The notes under the pieces: model-generated
What the model saw: the letters and a program-made list of their open reading frames with translations, nothing else
What the model was told of the DNA's origin: nothing
The model's database searches: none
Made by a program: the position numbers and the translations under genes
Assembly (NCBI GenBank): GCA_013203085.1
Contig: JABMQX010000042.1
Span: 1-5,041, forward strand
Source: a bacterium
GTDB lineage: Bacteria > Auribacterota > JABMQX01
Reading direction: 5' to 3'
DNA length: 5,041 bases
In this document: piece by piece, positions 1-5,041 of the stretch
Numbering within the stretch: position 1 is the stretch's first letter
How the letters are laid out: each line of letters begins with the position of its first letter

Positions 1-425
1 AGGTACGGGTTCTTGTCGGGCGAGGCGTACCACTCGTCCTGCATCTTTCTCGCTGCTGAGCCGCCGTAGGTGCCGACGCGAGGGTATCCCGTGACGTACG
101 ACCAGAGCGCCCCCTGCTCTATAAGTACCCTTTGGCATTGCGACGGGTCTCTCTGCGGAACGGAAATGACGTTTCCTCCCCAGACCCAGTCACTCTCGAA
201 GTTCATGCCAACCCACCCGCCAGTCGGGAACATGTCGTCGTGCTCGGTCACGAACATCATCATGCACTTGCCGAGGGTCGCCATGTTGTTCTTACATTTA
301 CTCTCCCTGGCTTTTTCCTTCGCCGTCTGAATCGCCGGCAGCAAAAGCGCCATCAATATTGACAGAATAGCCATCACAACCAGAAGTTCTATGAGGGTGA
401 AACCCCTCGCTTGCGTCCCCTTCAT
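1..425 (-). CDS. Type IV pilin-like (prepilin/pseudopilin) protein, C-terminus beyond window
   Basis: The visible 141 residues start MKGTQARGFTLIELLVVMAI. This is a class III prepilin signal: a short basic leader, Gly8 before the predicted prepilin-peptidase cut, then Phe9 as mature residue 1 and Glu13 as the conserved Glu+5. A hydrophobic helix runs to about residue 31 and continues as an amphipathic segment rich in K, A, R and E (about 33-47). The motif LGKCMMMFVTEHDDMFPTGGW (about 51-71) is the usual continuation in the large environmental prepilin families related to DUF1559. A W/G-rich globular part with LWSYV (about 107-111) follows, and the gene leaves the window. Cysteines are at 44, 54 and 97. 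The ATG at 425 has AAGGAGG six nt upstream (432-438), which fixes the start. Such proteins are processed by a prepilin peptidase and sit in the inner membrane or in a pilus or secretion pseudopilus; many in these lineages have unknown roles. It has its own candidate promoters, so it is probably not part of the transporter operon. The class call is firm and the specific function is unknown. Confidence 0.9.
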   Translation of the reverse strand, partial: MKGTQARGFTLIELLVVMAILSILMALLLPAIQTAKEKARESKCKNNMATLGKCMMMFVTEHDDMFPTGGWVGMNFESDWVWGGNVISVPQRDPSQCQRVLIEQGALWSYVTGYPRVGTYGGSAARKMQDEWYASPDKNPY

Positions 426-502
426 GGCAAACCTCCTTTTTTGGCGAGAGAGGCAGCAGCCCCAGAGAGCGAGGACTGTTTTGTCGGTCTCCCAATGGTC
501 CG

Positions 503-530
503 ATTATATACCATAGCCTAAAGCTCTGAA
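503..530 (-). promoter_or_regulatory. Candidate sigma70 promoter with perfect -10, proximal to the pilin gene
   Basis: On the minus strand a perfect TATAAT lies at 508-503. A weak -35, TTCAGA (4 of 6 matches), lies at 530-525 with a 16-bp spacer. Transcription would begin near 496, leaving a leader of about 70 nt before the pilin ATG. The -10 is exact but the -35 is poor, so this is a secondary candidate to the one at 533-561. Confidence 0.4.
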
Positions 531-532
531 AA

Positions 533-561
533 AATGTACCACCGCGTTGCCCGGAAGTCAA
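533..561 (-). promoter_or_regulatory. Candidate extended -10 sigma70 promoter for the pilin gene
   Basis: On the minus strand TTGACT (5 of 6 matches to the -35 consensus) lies at 561-556. After exactly 17 bp comes TACATT at 538-533 (4 of 6, keeping T1, A2 and T6 of the -10). It is preceded by TGG, which gives an extended -10 element. It sits in the gap between dppC and the pilin gene, so pilin transcription can be independent of the transporter. The remainder of the roughly 200-bp gap (426-628) shows no ORF with coding features and no intrinsic terminator that I could find. Confidence 0.5.
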
Positions 562-628
562 GCCTATCTCACTTTTTTTATTGCGGAACGCACGACCCAG
601 ATTCGATGAAGTCTGCGATGTCCTCCCA

Positions 629-1792
629 TCATCCTCCTGAAGAAGTCAGCCCTTTCGGGTCGAAGGCGTCCCGGAGGCCGTCGCCGAGGAGGTTGTAGGC
701 CATGATGGCGAAGAATATGAAGAAACCGGGGGCGATGATCCAGGGGTAATTCTGAAGGTTAGCGGGACTCATCGCCTGGGAAAGCATGTTTCCCCAACTC
801 GGCTGCGGTTCGTTGATCCCGAGACCGAGGAGGGAGAGTGCGGATTCTCCGATAATGTAGCCTGGGATCCTCAAGGTCGCGGCGACGATGGCGTAGGAAA
901 AGGTGTTGGGCAGGATATGTCTAATGATGATTTTGAAACTGCCGGCGCCGATTCCTCTCGCGGCCAGGGCGTATTCTTCCTCCTTCAACGATAGAACCAT
1001 ACCTCTGATGACGCGGGCGAGGCCGGGCCAGCCGAGGAACGCAAGGATGACGACAATGAGGATGTATCGCTGCGTCGACGTGAGGTCTCGCGGGAGCGCC
1101 GCCGTCAGCGACAGAAGAAGATAAAAGGCGGGAAAGGACATCAAAAGCTCGACAAGGCGCATAAGGAGGGTATCGGTGAAGCCGCCGAAATAGCCGGAAA
1201 TGCCCCCGACGATGAGACCGAGGGTGAAAGAGATGAACACTCCTATCAGCCCGACGGTCAGGGAGATTCTCGCCCCGTAGCAGATTCTGGAGAACACGTC
1301 GCGGCCGTTCCAATCGCTGCCGAGGAGGCGTATTCGGCATGGCTTGTCAACGCCGAAGAGATGTATCCGGCACGAAATTGCTCCCAAGAGCTTGTACTTC
1401 TCCCCTTTGACAAAAAACTTGATGTAATACCGCTTGGTTTTGTCGACCTTTTCGAGCCACTCGCCAAGCTCAAGCTCGCTGGTCCGATTGAAGACGAAGG
1501 GGCGCAAAGAGAATCCTTTCTCGTCCCGGAAACGAATTCTGTCCGGGGAGAGATAGGGTCTTTTTCTGTCTTCATTGTCGTACCGGTAAGGGGCAGCGAA
1601 GTCGGCGAATAGCGCCCCCAGATACATGAGCACAAGAACGCCAAGCCCGACAAGAGCGAGCTTGTGCCGGCGAAGGCGCCGCATGGCGATTCTGAAGGGT
1701 GAGCGAGCGCCTGCCCGGGGTCTGGTGTTGGGGGTCGGGGGTCTGCCCTGAACCCTGAACCCGGTACCCTGTACCCTTTTCATGACGTTCAC
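629..1792 (-). CDS. dppC: ABC transporter permease, DppC/OppC type, with repeat-derived N-terminus
   Basis: This is an inner-membrane channel subunit of a peptide-type ABC importer, 387 residues against about 300 for typical DppC. Residues 31-48 (SPFRIAMRRLRRHKLALV) match the usual start of the family, and TM1 is about 45-66. A periplasmic segment of roughly 90 extra residues (67-155, including IHLFGVD at 143-149) precedes LGSDWNGRDVFSR (157-169), the family hallmark; long-loop DppC variants of this kind are known. TM2-TM6 are about 178-200, 212-233, 242-264, 298-320 and 352-372. The EAA loop that docks the ATPase is at 272-297 (EEYALAARGIG to RHILPN), and LLGLGINEPQPSWG (321-334) is also typical. 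The start at 1792 is GTG and overlaps the dppB stop as GTGA, implying translational coupling. ATG at 1783 (residue 4) is an equal alternative. ATG at 1684 lacks an RBS and would cut off the conserved SPFRIA. Residues 6-29 come from a 7-nt repeat and are unlike the family. Substrate is not determinable. Confidence 0.93.
   Translation of the reverse strand: MNVMKRVQGTGFRVQGRPPTPNTRPRAGARSPFRIAMRRLRRHKLALVGLGVLVLMYLGALFADFAAPYRYDNEDRKRPYLSPDRIRFRDEKGFSLRPFVFNRTSELELGEWLEKVDKTKRYYIKFFVKGEKYKLLGAISCRIHLFGVDKPCRIRLLGSDWNGRDVFSRICYGARISLTVGLIGVFISFTLGLIVGGISGYFGGFTDTLLMRLVELLMSFPAFYLLLSLTAALPRDLTSTQRYILIVVILAFLGWPGLARVIRGMVLSLKEEEYALAARGIGAGSFKIIIRHILPNTFSYAIVAATLRIPGYIIGESALSLLGLGINEPQPSWGNMLSQAMSPANLQNYPWIIAPGFFIFFAIMAYNLLGDGLRDAFDPKGLTSSGG
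1714..1776 (-). repeat. Heptameric repeat block (nine 7-nt units) inside the 5' end of dppC
   Basis: Read on the minus strand, the block splits cleanly into nine units of 7 nt. The first four fit GGGTNCA/C (GGGTACA, GGGTACC, GGGTTCA, GGGTTCA). The fifth is GGGCAGA. The sixth to ninth are C-rich (CCCCCGA, CCCCCAA, CACCAGA, CCCCGGG). The 63-nt length equals 21 codons, so the reading frame is kept. The translation shows a 7-residue period (RVQGTGF, RVQGRPP). G-rich units followed by C-rich units give a partly self-complementary structure. From memory, similar GGGTTCA repeats are dispersed, usually between genes, in many environmental bacterial genomes. The dispersed nature in this genome cannot be shown from one copy. 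Confidence 0.8.
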
Positions 1793-2871
1793 CCTACCTT
1801 TATTCTTGGGTCCACAGTTGCCAGGAGAATATCCGCGATGAGATTGCCCACGAGTAGCAGGACAGAGCTCATCATTAAACCACCCATGACAAGATACATG
1901 TCCTGGGAAAGCACCGCGTCCAGCATGAGCTTTCCGAGGCCGGGATATGCCAGCACAGCCTCTGTAAGCCCGACGCCGCTCAGCAGTGCCGACAACTGAT
2001 ACCCGAATATGGTGATCATGGGATTGATGGCGTTCCGGAGGATGTGCTTGAAGATGACCTTTCTCCCGGAAAGCCCCTTCGCTCTGGCGGTGGTAATGTA
2101 TTGCGCTCTCTTAACTTCCAGGACGTTTCCCCGCATGATTCGCATCAAACCGGCGACGCTGCTGAGAATCATCACAGCCGCCGGGATAGCCATGTGCCAC
2201 AGGTAATCACTAATCTTCGCCCAAAATGAAAGCTCACCATAATTGGAGCTGACAAGACCACCCGGCGGAAGCCAGCCCACGCTCGAAGCGAGCATCAGCA
2301 GGAGAAAAGCCACGAAAAAAGTCGGCAAGGACATCCCGATGAAAGCCAGAACCGAAAAGACCTTGTCGCTGAATGAATACTGTCTCATGGCGCAGTAGAT
2401 GCCCAGCGGAACGGAGATGAACCAGGTAAACACCATCGCCAGAAGCGAAAGCCGGAGGGTTACCATCACCCGCATGGAGATAAGGGGAAAAATCTTCATG
2501 CCAATGTACTTTGTGGATTCGCCGAAGTCGAGGTGCACGGCGTTCCACAGCCAGCGGAAGTACTGCTCGATGACCGGCCGGTCGAGACCGTAACTCCGGA
2601 TGAGCTCCTTGAGCGTTTCTTCGCTGAACTGAGGGTTGAGCCGGTACTGCGCAGTGAAGTCAAGGGGGGCGATCTGAATGATCGTGAAGCTGATGATGGA
2701 AATGCCCAGGAGGGTCGGGGCCATCTGCAGGATACGGAGGAGAATGTACTTCCACGGCAGGATCGAGGCCAACTTTCTGCCGATACGGCTCGGAGACCCT
2801 ACCCCCTTCCGACCTGATTCCGCCAAATTCCTCGCCTCCATCTCTGCGTGCTCCGCGCCCTCTACGGTCAA
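1789..2871 (-). CDS. dppB: ABC transporter permease, DppB/OppB type
   Basis: This is an inner-membrane permease subunit that pairs with the DppC-type protein encoded just downstream. It has 360 residues against about 310-340 for the family. The conserved part begins near residue 41 (KYILLRILQMAPTLLGISII) with TM1 about 46-68. The periplasmic domain follows, with YGLDRPVIEQYFRWL (94-108) and LDFGES (114-119), both family signatures. TM2-TM6 are about 137-160, 172-198, 224-244, 283-306 and 326-349. The EAA loop is 256-283 (AQYITTARAKGLSGRKVIFK, then HILRNAINP), followed by GVGLTEAVLAYPGLG (299-313) and the terminal DPRIKVG. The start is uncertain: TTG at 2871 is the longest choice, with a distant AAGG, while ATG at 2841 (residue 11) has GGAG nine nt upstream. 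Residues 2-12 come from a 9-nt repeat, and about the first 38 residues do not resemble the family. The stop overlaps the dppC GTG. The gene is certain and the start is not. Confidence 0.93.
   Translation of the reverse strand: MTVEGAEHAEMEARNLAESGRKGVGSPSRIGRKLASILPWKYILLRILQMAPTLLGISIISFTIIQIAPLDFTAQYRLNPQFSEETLKELIRSYGLDRPVIEQYFRWLWNAVHLDFGESTKYIGMKIFPLISMRVMVTLRLSLLAMVFTWFISVPLGIYCAMRQYSFSDKVFSVLAFIGMSLPTFFVAFLLLMLASSVGWLPPGGLVSSNYGELSFWAKISDYLWHMAIPAAVMILSSVAGLMRIMRGNVLEVKRAQYITTARAKGLSGRKVIFKHILRNAINPMITIFGYQLSALLSGVGLTEAVLAYPGLGKLMLDAVLSQDMYLVMGGLMMSSVLLLVGNLIADILLATVDPRIKVG
2839..2868 (-). repeat. GAG-rich 9-nt periodic repeat at the start of dppB
   Basis: On the minus strand, after ACC at 2868-2866, three successive 9-nt units share the pattern GNRGAGNNN: GTAGAGGGC, GCGGAGCAC and GCAGAGATG. 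They encode the tail VEGAEHAEM of the long dppB reading. Sequences of the form CGCAGAG..CGCGGAG..CGCAGAG recur in my memory of environmental bacterial genomes as dispersed intergenic repeats, often mis-annotated as short Ala/Glu-rich proteins. The periodicity is seen directly; the dispersed-repeat identity is inference. Confidence 0.6.
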
Positions 2872-2887
2872 CAGTAGAAGTGCCTTG

Positions 2888-4753
2888 TCAGGGCGTTACC
2901 ATAAGCTCACGGTCAATGTTGTGGTAAATCCGCCTCGCCAGGGCGGTCGGTTTCGTGTTTTCGAACTTATTTCGGATCGCCGCGAGATACTCAGGCGCGA
3001 CGGTGAGGATGAGGGGGAGCTGCTCGGCGACGATTCCCTGGTGTCTCCAGTAGATTTTGACTCTTTTCTCCTTGTCCATCTCTTGGGCGCCCTTGTTGAA
3101 AATGTCGTCTATCTCTTTCTCCCAATCTCTGACACCCTTTTCCCAGTCTTCGACTCTTTTGCGCCATTTGCCAAGCTGGTCTTCCTCGGACGGTTTTTGT
3201 GGCTTCTGATTCCAGAAATGTGTCCTGCCGTCGTAAGCCCAGACGTTCTTTCCCCAGTGAGGATCGAGAGAGCCTGTCAGACCCATGACCATGGCTTCCC
3301 AGTCGAGGCTGCTCTGGAGCTTGGAGACGAGGTTGTTGAACTCGAGGGGAGAGAAGGTAACGTCCATCCCCAGTTTTTTCAGGTCGGAGGTAATTATCTG
3401 GCAGGTGTTCACCCTGACGTTGTTTCCTGTGTTGGTGGTCAGCATGAACTTGACAGGCACGCCCCTCGGCTTCTCTATGATTCCGTCGCGGTCGTAGTCA
3501 ACGTAGCCAGCCTCCTTGAGGATGCGGCGAGCTTTTTTGAGGTCGAACTGGTATTTCCTGACGTTCGGGTTGTGAAAAATGGGGTTGGAGGGCGGCTCAG
3601 CGGAGTCGAGAATCTCGCCCACTCCAAATAAGACGTTTCTGAGTATGGTGTCTCTGTCTATGGCGTAGGCGCATGCCTGCCGGAATTTCTGGTCCCTGAA
3701 CCACACCTGCATTCTCTTGGGAACACCGACCACGTTCTGGTTGAACATCAGGAAACTCGTGCCGAGGACGCCCCCGCCGTCGTAAATGGTGAAGTCCTGT
3801 TCGAGGGCAAGCTTGCGGAGTGTGGCGTAATCTTCCCCACGGACCCCGTAGCCGTCAGTCTGGCCAGCTTTGAACTTCACCATCATTGTGTTCAAGTCCG
3901 AGCAGATGAGGAGGATCATCTTTTTGATCTGCGGGAATCGGCGCCCCTCACTGTCTTTATACCAGTAATATTCGTTGGCTGTGAGGACGACCCTTTCACC
4001 GTTCCTGTACTCCGAGATCTTGAAGGGGCCGGTTCCAACGACGTTCTTCGGGTCAGTATTCACGTTCCACGTGGAGGCGAACTGCCCTGAATCCACCGCC
4101 TTTTTGAGAATATGTTTCGGCAGAATATAGACTCCCTGGACCATTCTCACGAAAGGTGCGAACTTCGCTGCCAGGGTGATTTTGATCGTGGCATCGTCAA
4201 CTTTCTCGATGCGGGGATATTTCCCTTCGATCTTGAGGATGTCTCGCATAGCTGCGCCCGGGATATCCTCATTCAGATAAATGTCGTTGAAGGAGAATAA
4301 CACGTCGTCAGCAGTAACCCTTTCGCCGTCGGAAAAGCGAGCATTCGGACGAAGGTGGAAAGTCCACACCAGCCCGTCGGCGCTCGACTCCCAGCTCTCG
4401 GCGAGACAAGGCTCGACCTCCGCCGTGACGCCGTTGGTCACGGTCAATCCCTCGAACATGTAATCGAGAATATCCGTGGAGGAGGTTTCGTTGGCGGTGA
4501 CTGGATTGAAGGATTTCGGGTCAGAAAGCGCGGCGGCGACAATCTCGTTGCGATACTTCCCGCGTTTGCGTCCCCCCCCGACGATATAGACGGTGAACTT
4601 GCCGTATTGCACGCCATTGATGACCCGCGGCCCCGTCAAGGCAACCGCTCTTCGCCTGACGGCGAAGCAGTCGTTAGTACCCAAGATCAACGTGACGCAC
4701 AACGACAGCGCTGTTGCCAGTGCCATCGTTTTTGATTCCAAATGCCGTACCAT
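2888..4753 (-). CDS. Periplasmic ABC substrate-binding protein, SBP_bac_5 (peptide/nickel/opine class)
   Basis: This 621-residue ligand receptor should deliver substrate to the DppB/DppC permease. A Sec signal peptide covers about residues 1-31 with a plausible cut after DCFA. The sequence before Cys29 (GTND) is not a lipobox, so a soluble or otherwise tethered form is expected. Class signatures appear in order: SDPKSFNPVTANETSS (77-92), LAESWESSADGLVWTFHLR (117-135), SDGERVTADDVLFSF (141-155), VGTGPFKISEYRNGERVVL (239-257), RQACAYAIDRDTILRNVLFG (358-377), and ARRILKEAGYVDYDRDGIIE (408-427) with an acidic DxDxDGxxE loop. The C-terminal lobe ends with EQLPLILTV (577-585). An unusual heptad insertion with Trp530, Trp537 and Trp544 lies just before DDIF. 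AAGGAGG at 4760-4766 is six nt before the ATG and fixes the start. It is first in the transporter operon, as is usual for binding proteins. The class is firm; the ligand (oligopeptide, or possibly sugar) is unknown. Confidence 0.95.
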   Translation of the reverse strand: MVRHLESKTMALATALSLCVTLILGTNDCFAVRRRAVALTGPRVINGVQYGKFTVYIVGGGRKRGKYRNEIVAAALSDPKSFNPVTANETSSTDILDYMFEGLTVTNGVTAEVEPCLAESWESSADGLVWTFHLRPNARFSDGERVTADDVLFSFNDIYLNEDIPGAAMRDILKIEGKYPRIEKVDDATIKITLAAKFAPFVRMVQGVYILPKHILKKAVDSGQFASTWNVNTDPKNVVGTGPFKISEYRNGERVVLTANEYYWYKDSEGRRFPQIKKMILLICSDLNTMMVKFKAGQTDGYGVRGEDYATLRKLALEQDFTIYDGGGVLGTSFLMFNQNVVGVPKRMQVWFRDQKFRQACAYAIDRDTILRNVLFGVGEILDSAEPPSNPIFHNPNVRKYQFDLKKARRILKEAGYVDYDRDGIIEKPRGVPVKFMLTTNTGNNVRVNTCQIITSDLKKLGMDVTFSPLEFNNLVSKLQSSLDWEAMVMGLTGSLDPHWGKNVWAYDGRTHFWNQKPQKPSEEDQLGKWRKRVEDWEKGVRDWEKEIDDIFNKGAQEMDKEKRVKIYWRHQGIVAEQLPLILTVAPEYLAAIRNKFENTKPTALARRIYHNIDRELMVTP

Positions 4754-4759
4754 TTCGAA

Positions 4760-4766
4760 CCTCCTT
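4760..4766 (-). promoter_or_regulatory. Consensus Shine-Dalgarno site of the binding-protein gene
   Basis: AAGGAGG (minus strand) lies six nt upstream of the ATG at 4753. It selects this start over the internal ATG at codon 10. It contrasts with the weak sites and non-ATG starts of the two permease genes, which fits greater synthesis of the binding protein than of the channel. Confidence 0.85.
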
Positions 4767-4775
4767 GCTTATTGC

Positions 4776-4807
4776 CGAGCTTGCTCGCCCCGGAGCCGGG
4801 GATCGAG
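4776..4807 (-). promoter_or_regulatory. Two competing RNA hairpins in the binding-protein leader
   Basis: In the minus-strand transcript, CTCG and CCCCG (4807-4804 and 4801-4797, with AT bulged between them) can pair with CGGGG and CGAG (4792-4784) around a GCTC loop, giving nine base pairs. The segment 4787-4783 (CGAGC) can instead pair with the following GCTCG (4780-4776). The two pairings share bases and exclude each other. No U-run follows, so this is not a standard intrinsic terminator. A stability or attenuation role is only inference. It lies about 10 nt upstream of the Shine-Dalgarno site. Confidence 0.4.
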
Positions 4808-4849
4808 TATGTCCCTTAGCCCATACCAGCTAATGACCATCTCGGTCAC

Positions 4850-5041
4850 TCACATTAATTCTCTGAACTCGGCCACAGTCAATCCAGCCTGGCGAATAAT
4901 GGACCTCAACGTACCCTTTGCAATCTCCCCGTGATCAGGCACAGTTAATCTACGATAAGGGGGATTCGCGTTCCGGAGAATCATGTGGCTCCCTGTCTGA
5001 TGATCTATAGAATAACCTATCTTTCTCAATATGCCGCAGAG
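4850..5041 (-). CDS. hicA: HicA-family toxin (mRNA interferase), N-terminus beyond window
   Basis: The visible 63 residues carry the HicA/YcfA signature: LRKIGYSIDHQTGSHMILR (residues 5-23 of the fragment) with the catalytic-type His in GSH (residue 19, codon 4985-4987), then RRLTVPDHGEIAKGTLRSII (30-49) and RQAGLTVAEFREL (50-62). HicA proteins are small double-stranded-RNA-binding-fold ribonucleases that cleave mRNA and are neutralised by a HicB partner. Family length is about 60-85 residues, so roughly 10-15 N-terminal residues are missing beyond the right edge. The stop is TGA at 4852-4850. No hicB is found in the 96 bp before the binding-protein gene, so the antitoxin, if present, would lie upstream of hicA outside the window. 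The reading frame looks intact over the visible part, with the His retained. Confidence 0.88.
   Translation of the reverse strand, partial: LCGILRKIGYSIDHQTGSHMILRNANPPYRRLTVPDHGEIAKGTLRSIIRQAGLTVAEFRELM
4854..4882 (-). promoter_or_regulatory. Weak candidate promoter inside the hicA 3' end, for the transporter operon
   Basis: On the minus strand TTGACT (5 of 6 matches) lies at 4882-4877. After a 17-bp spacer comes ATTAAT at 4859-4854 (4 of 6, but lacking the T1 and A2 of the -10). It lies inside the hicA coding sequence, about 100 nt upstream of the binding-protein ATG. The spacing is ideal but the -10 is poor. I saw nothing better in the 4754-4849 gap. Confidence 0.25.

Noticed and set aside
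533..555. GGTGGTAC/ACCGCG-like motif suggesting a T-box riboswitch before the pilin gene
   Set aside because: The order of the motif does not match the T-box consensus, there is no specifier-loop leader or terminator, and a pilin gene is not a T-box target.
298..561. Minus-strand open frame of 87 codons overlapping the pilin start and promoters
   Set aside because: It overlaps the strong prepilin start in another frame, has no recognisable domain, and occupies the region with the promoter and RBS signals.
573..579. Run of seven T on the plus strand as part of an intrinsic terminator
   Set aside because: It would serve only plus-strand transcripts, no plus-strand gene precedes it, and I see no stable GC stem directly before it. 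For dppC on the minus strand the run is A and cannot serve.
1682..1684. Internal ATG as the true start of dppC, leaving the 7-nt repeat non-coding
   Set aside because: No Shine-Dalgarno site precedes it, it would remove the conserved SPFRIA segment, and the GTGA overlap with dppB favours an upstream start. It is not fully excluded.
1714..1776. CRISPR-like array
   Set aside because: The repeats are 7 nt, contiguous and without spacers, so this is a simple tandem repeat.
2678..3631. Long plus-strand open frame (317 codons) antisense to dppB and the binding-protein gene
   Set aside because: It crosses the junction of two well-supported minus-strand genes. It has no family signature, and its composition is what the opposite strand of these genes would give.
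4593..4934. Plus-strand open frame across the binding-protein 5' end and hicA
   Set aside because: It is antisense to a signal-peptide-coding region and a clear HicA motif, and has no domain of its own.

Overview
All recognisable genes lie on the minus strand, so the window reads from right to left. The order is: the 3' part of a HicA-type toxin gene (4850-5041, cut by the right edge), a large periplasmic solute-binding protein (2888-4753), a DppB-type permease (1789-2871), a DppC-type permease (629-1792), and a type IV pilin-like (prepilin) gene running off the left edge (1-425). The three transport genes are close enough to form one operon. There is a 16-nt gap between the binding protein and dppB, and a 4-nt GTGA overlap between dppB and dppC. 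The ATPase subunits (DppD/DppF type) that should power this importer are not in the window. The pilin gene follows dppC after about 200 bp and has its own candidate promoters.

The organism looks like a Gram-negative-type, probably uncultivated, environmental bacterium. Shine-Dalgarno sites are strong (AAGGAGG), the binding protein has a signal peptide without a lipobox, and the prepilin start is of the GFTLIELLVV type. Such prepilins are abundant in Planctomycetota, Lentisphaerota and related candidate phyla. The short dispersed-looking repeats at gene junctions are also familiar from such metagenomic genomes. The phylum is inferred from memory of these families and is not proven here.

The transport genes encode an ABC importer of the peptide/nickel/opine class (SBP_bac_5 with two BPD_transp_1 permeases). 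The binding protein captures a ligand in the periplasm, DppB and DppC form the channel, and two ATPases encoded elsewhere would drive it. The substrate cannot be read from the sequence; oligopeptides are the default guess and oligosaccharides are possible.

The most unusual feature is that both permease genes begin with low-complexity repeat DNA read as protein. dppC has nine 7-nt units (63 bp) directly after its start, including five GGG runs spaced by 4 nt. dppB has a 9-nt periodic GAG-rich repeat at its TTG start. Neither tail resembles the conserved N-terminus of these families. I see no wholly new defence or mobile system. The repeat-derived tails, a tryptophan heptad insertion in the binding protein and the HicA fragment are the points most worth checking.
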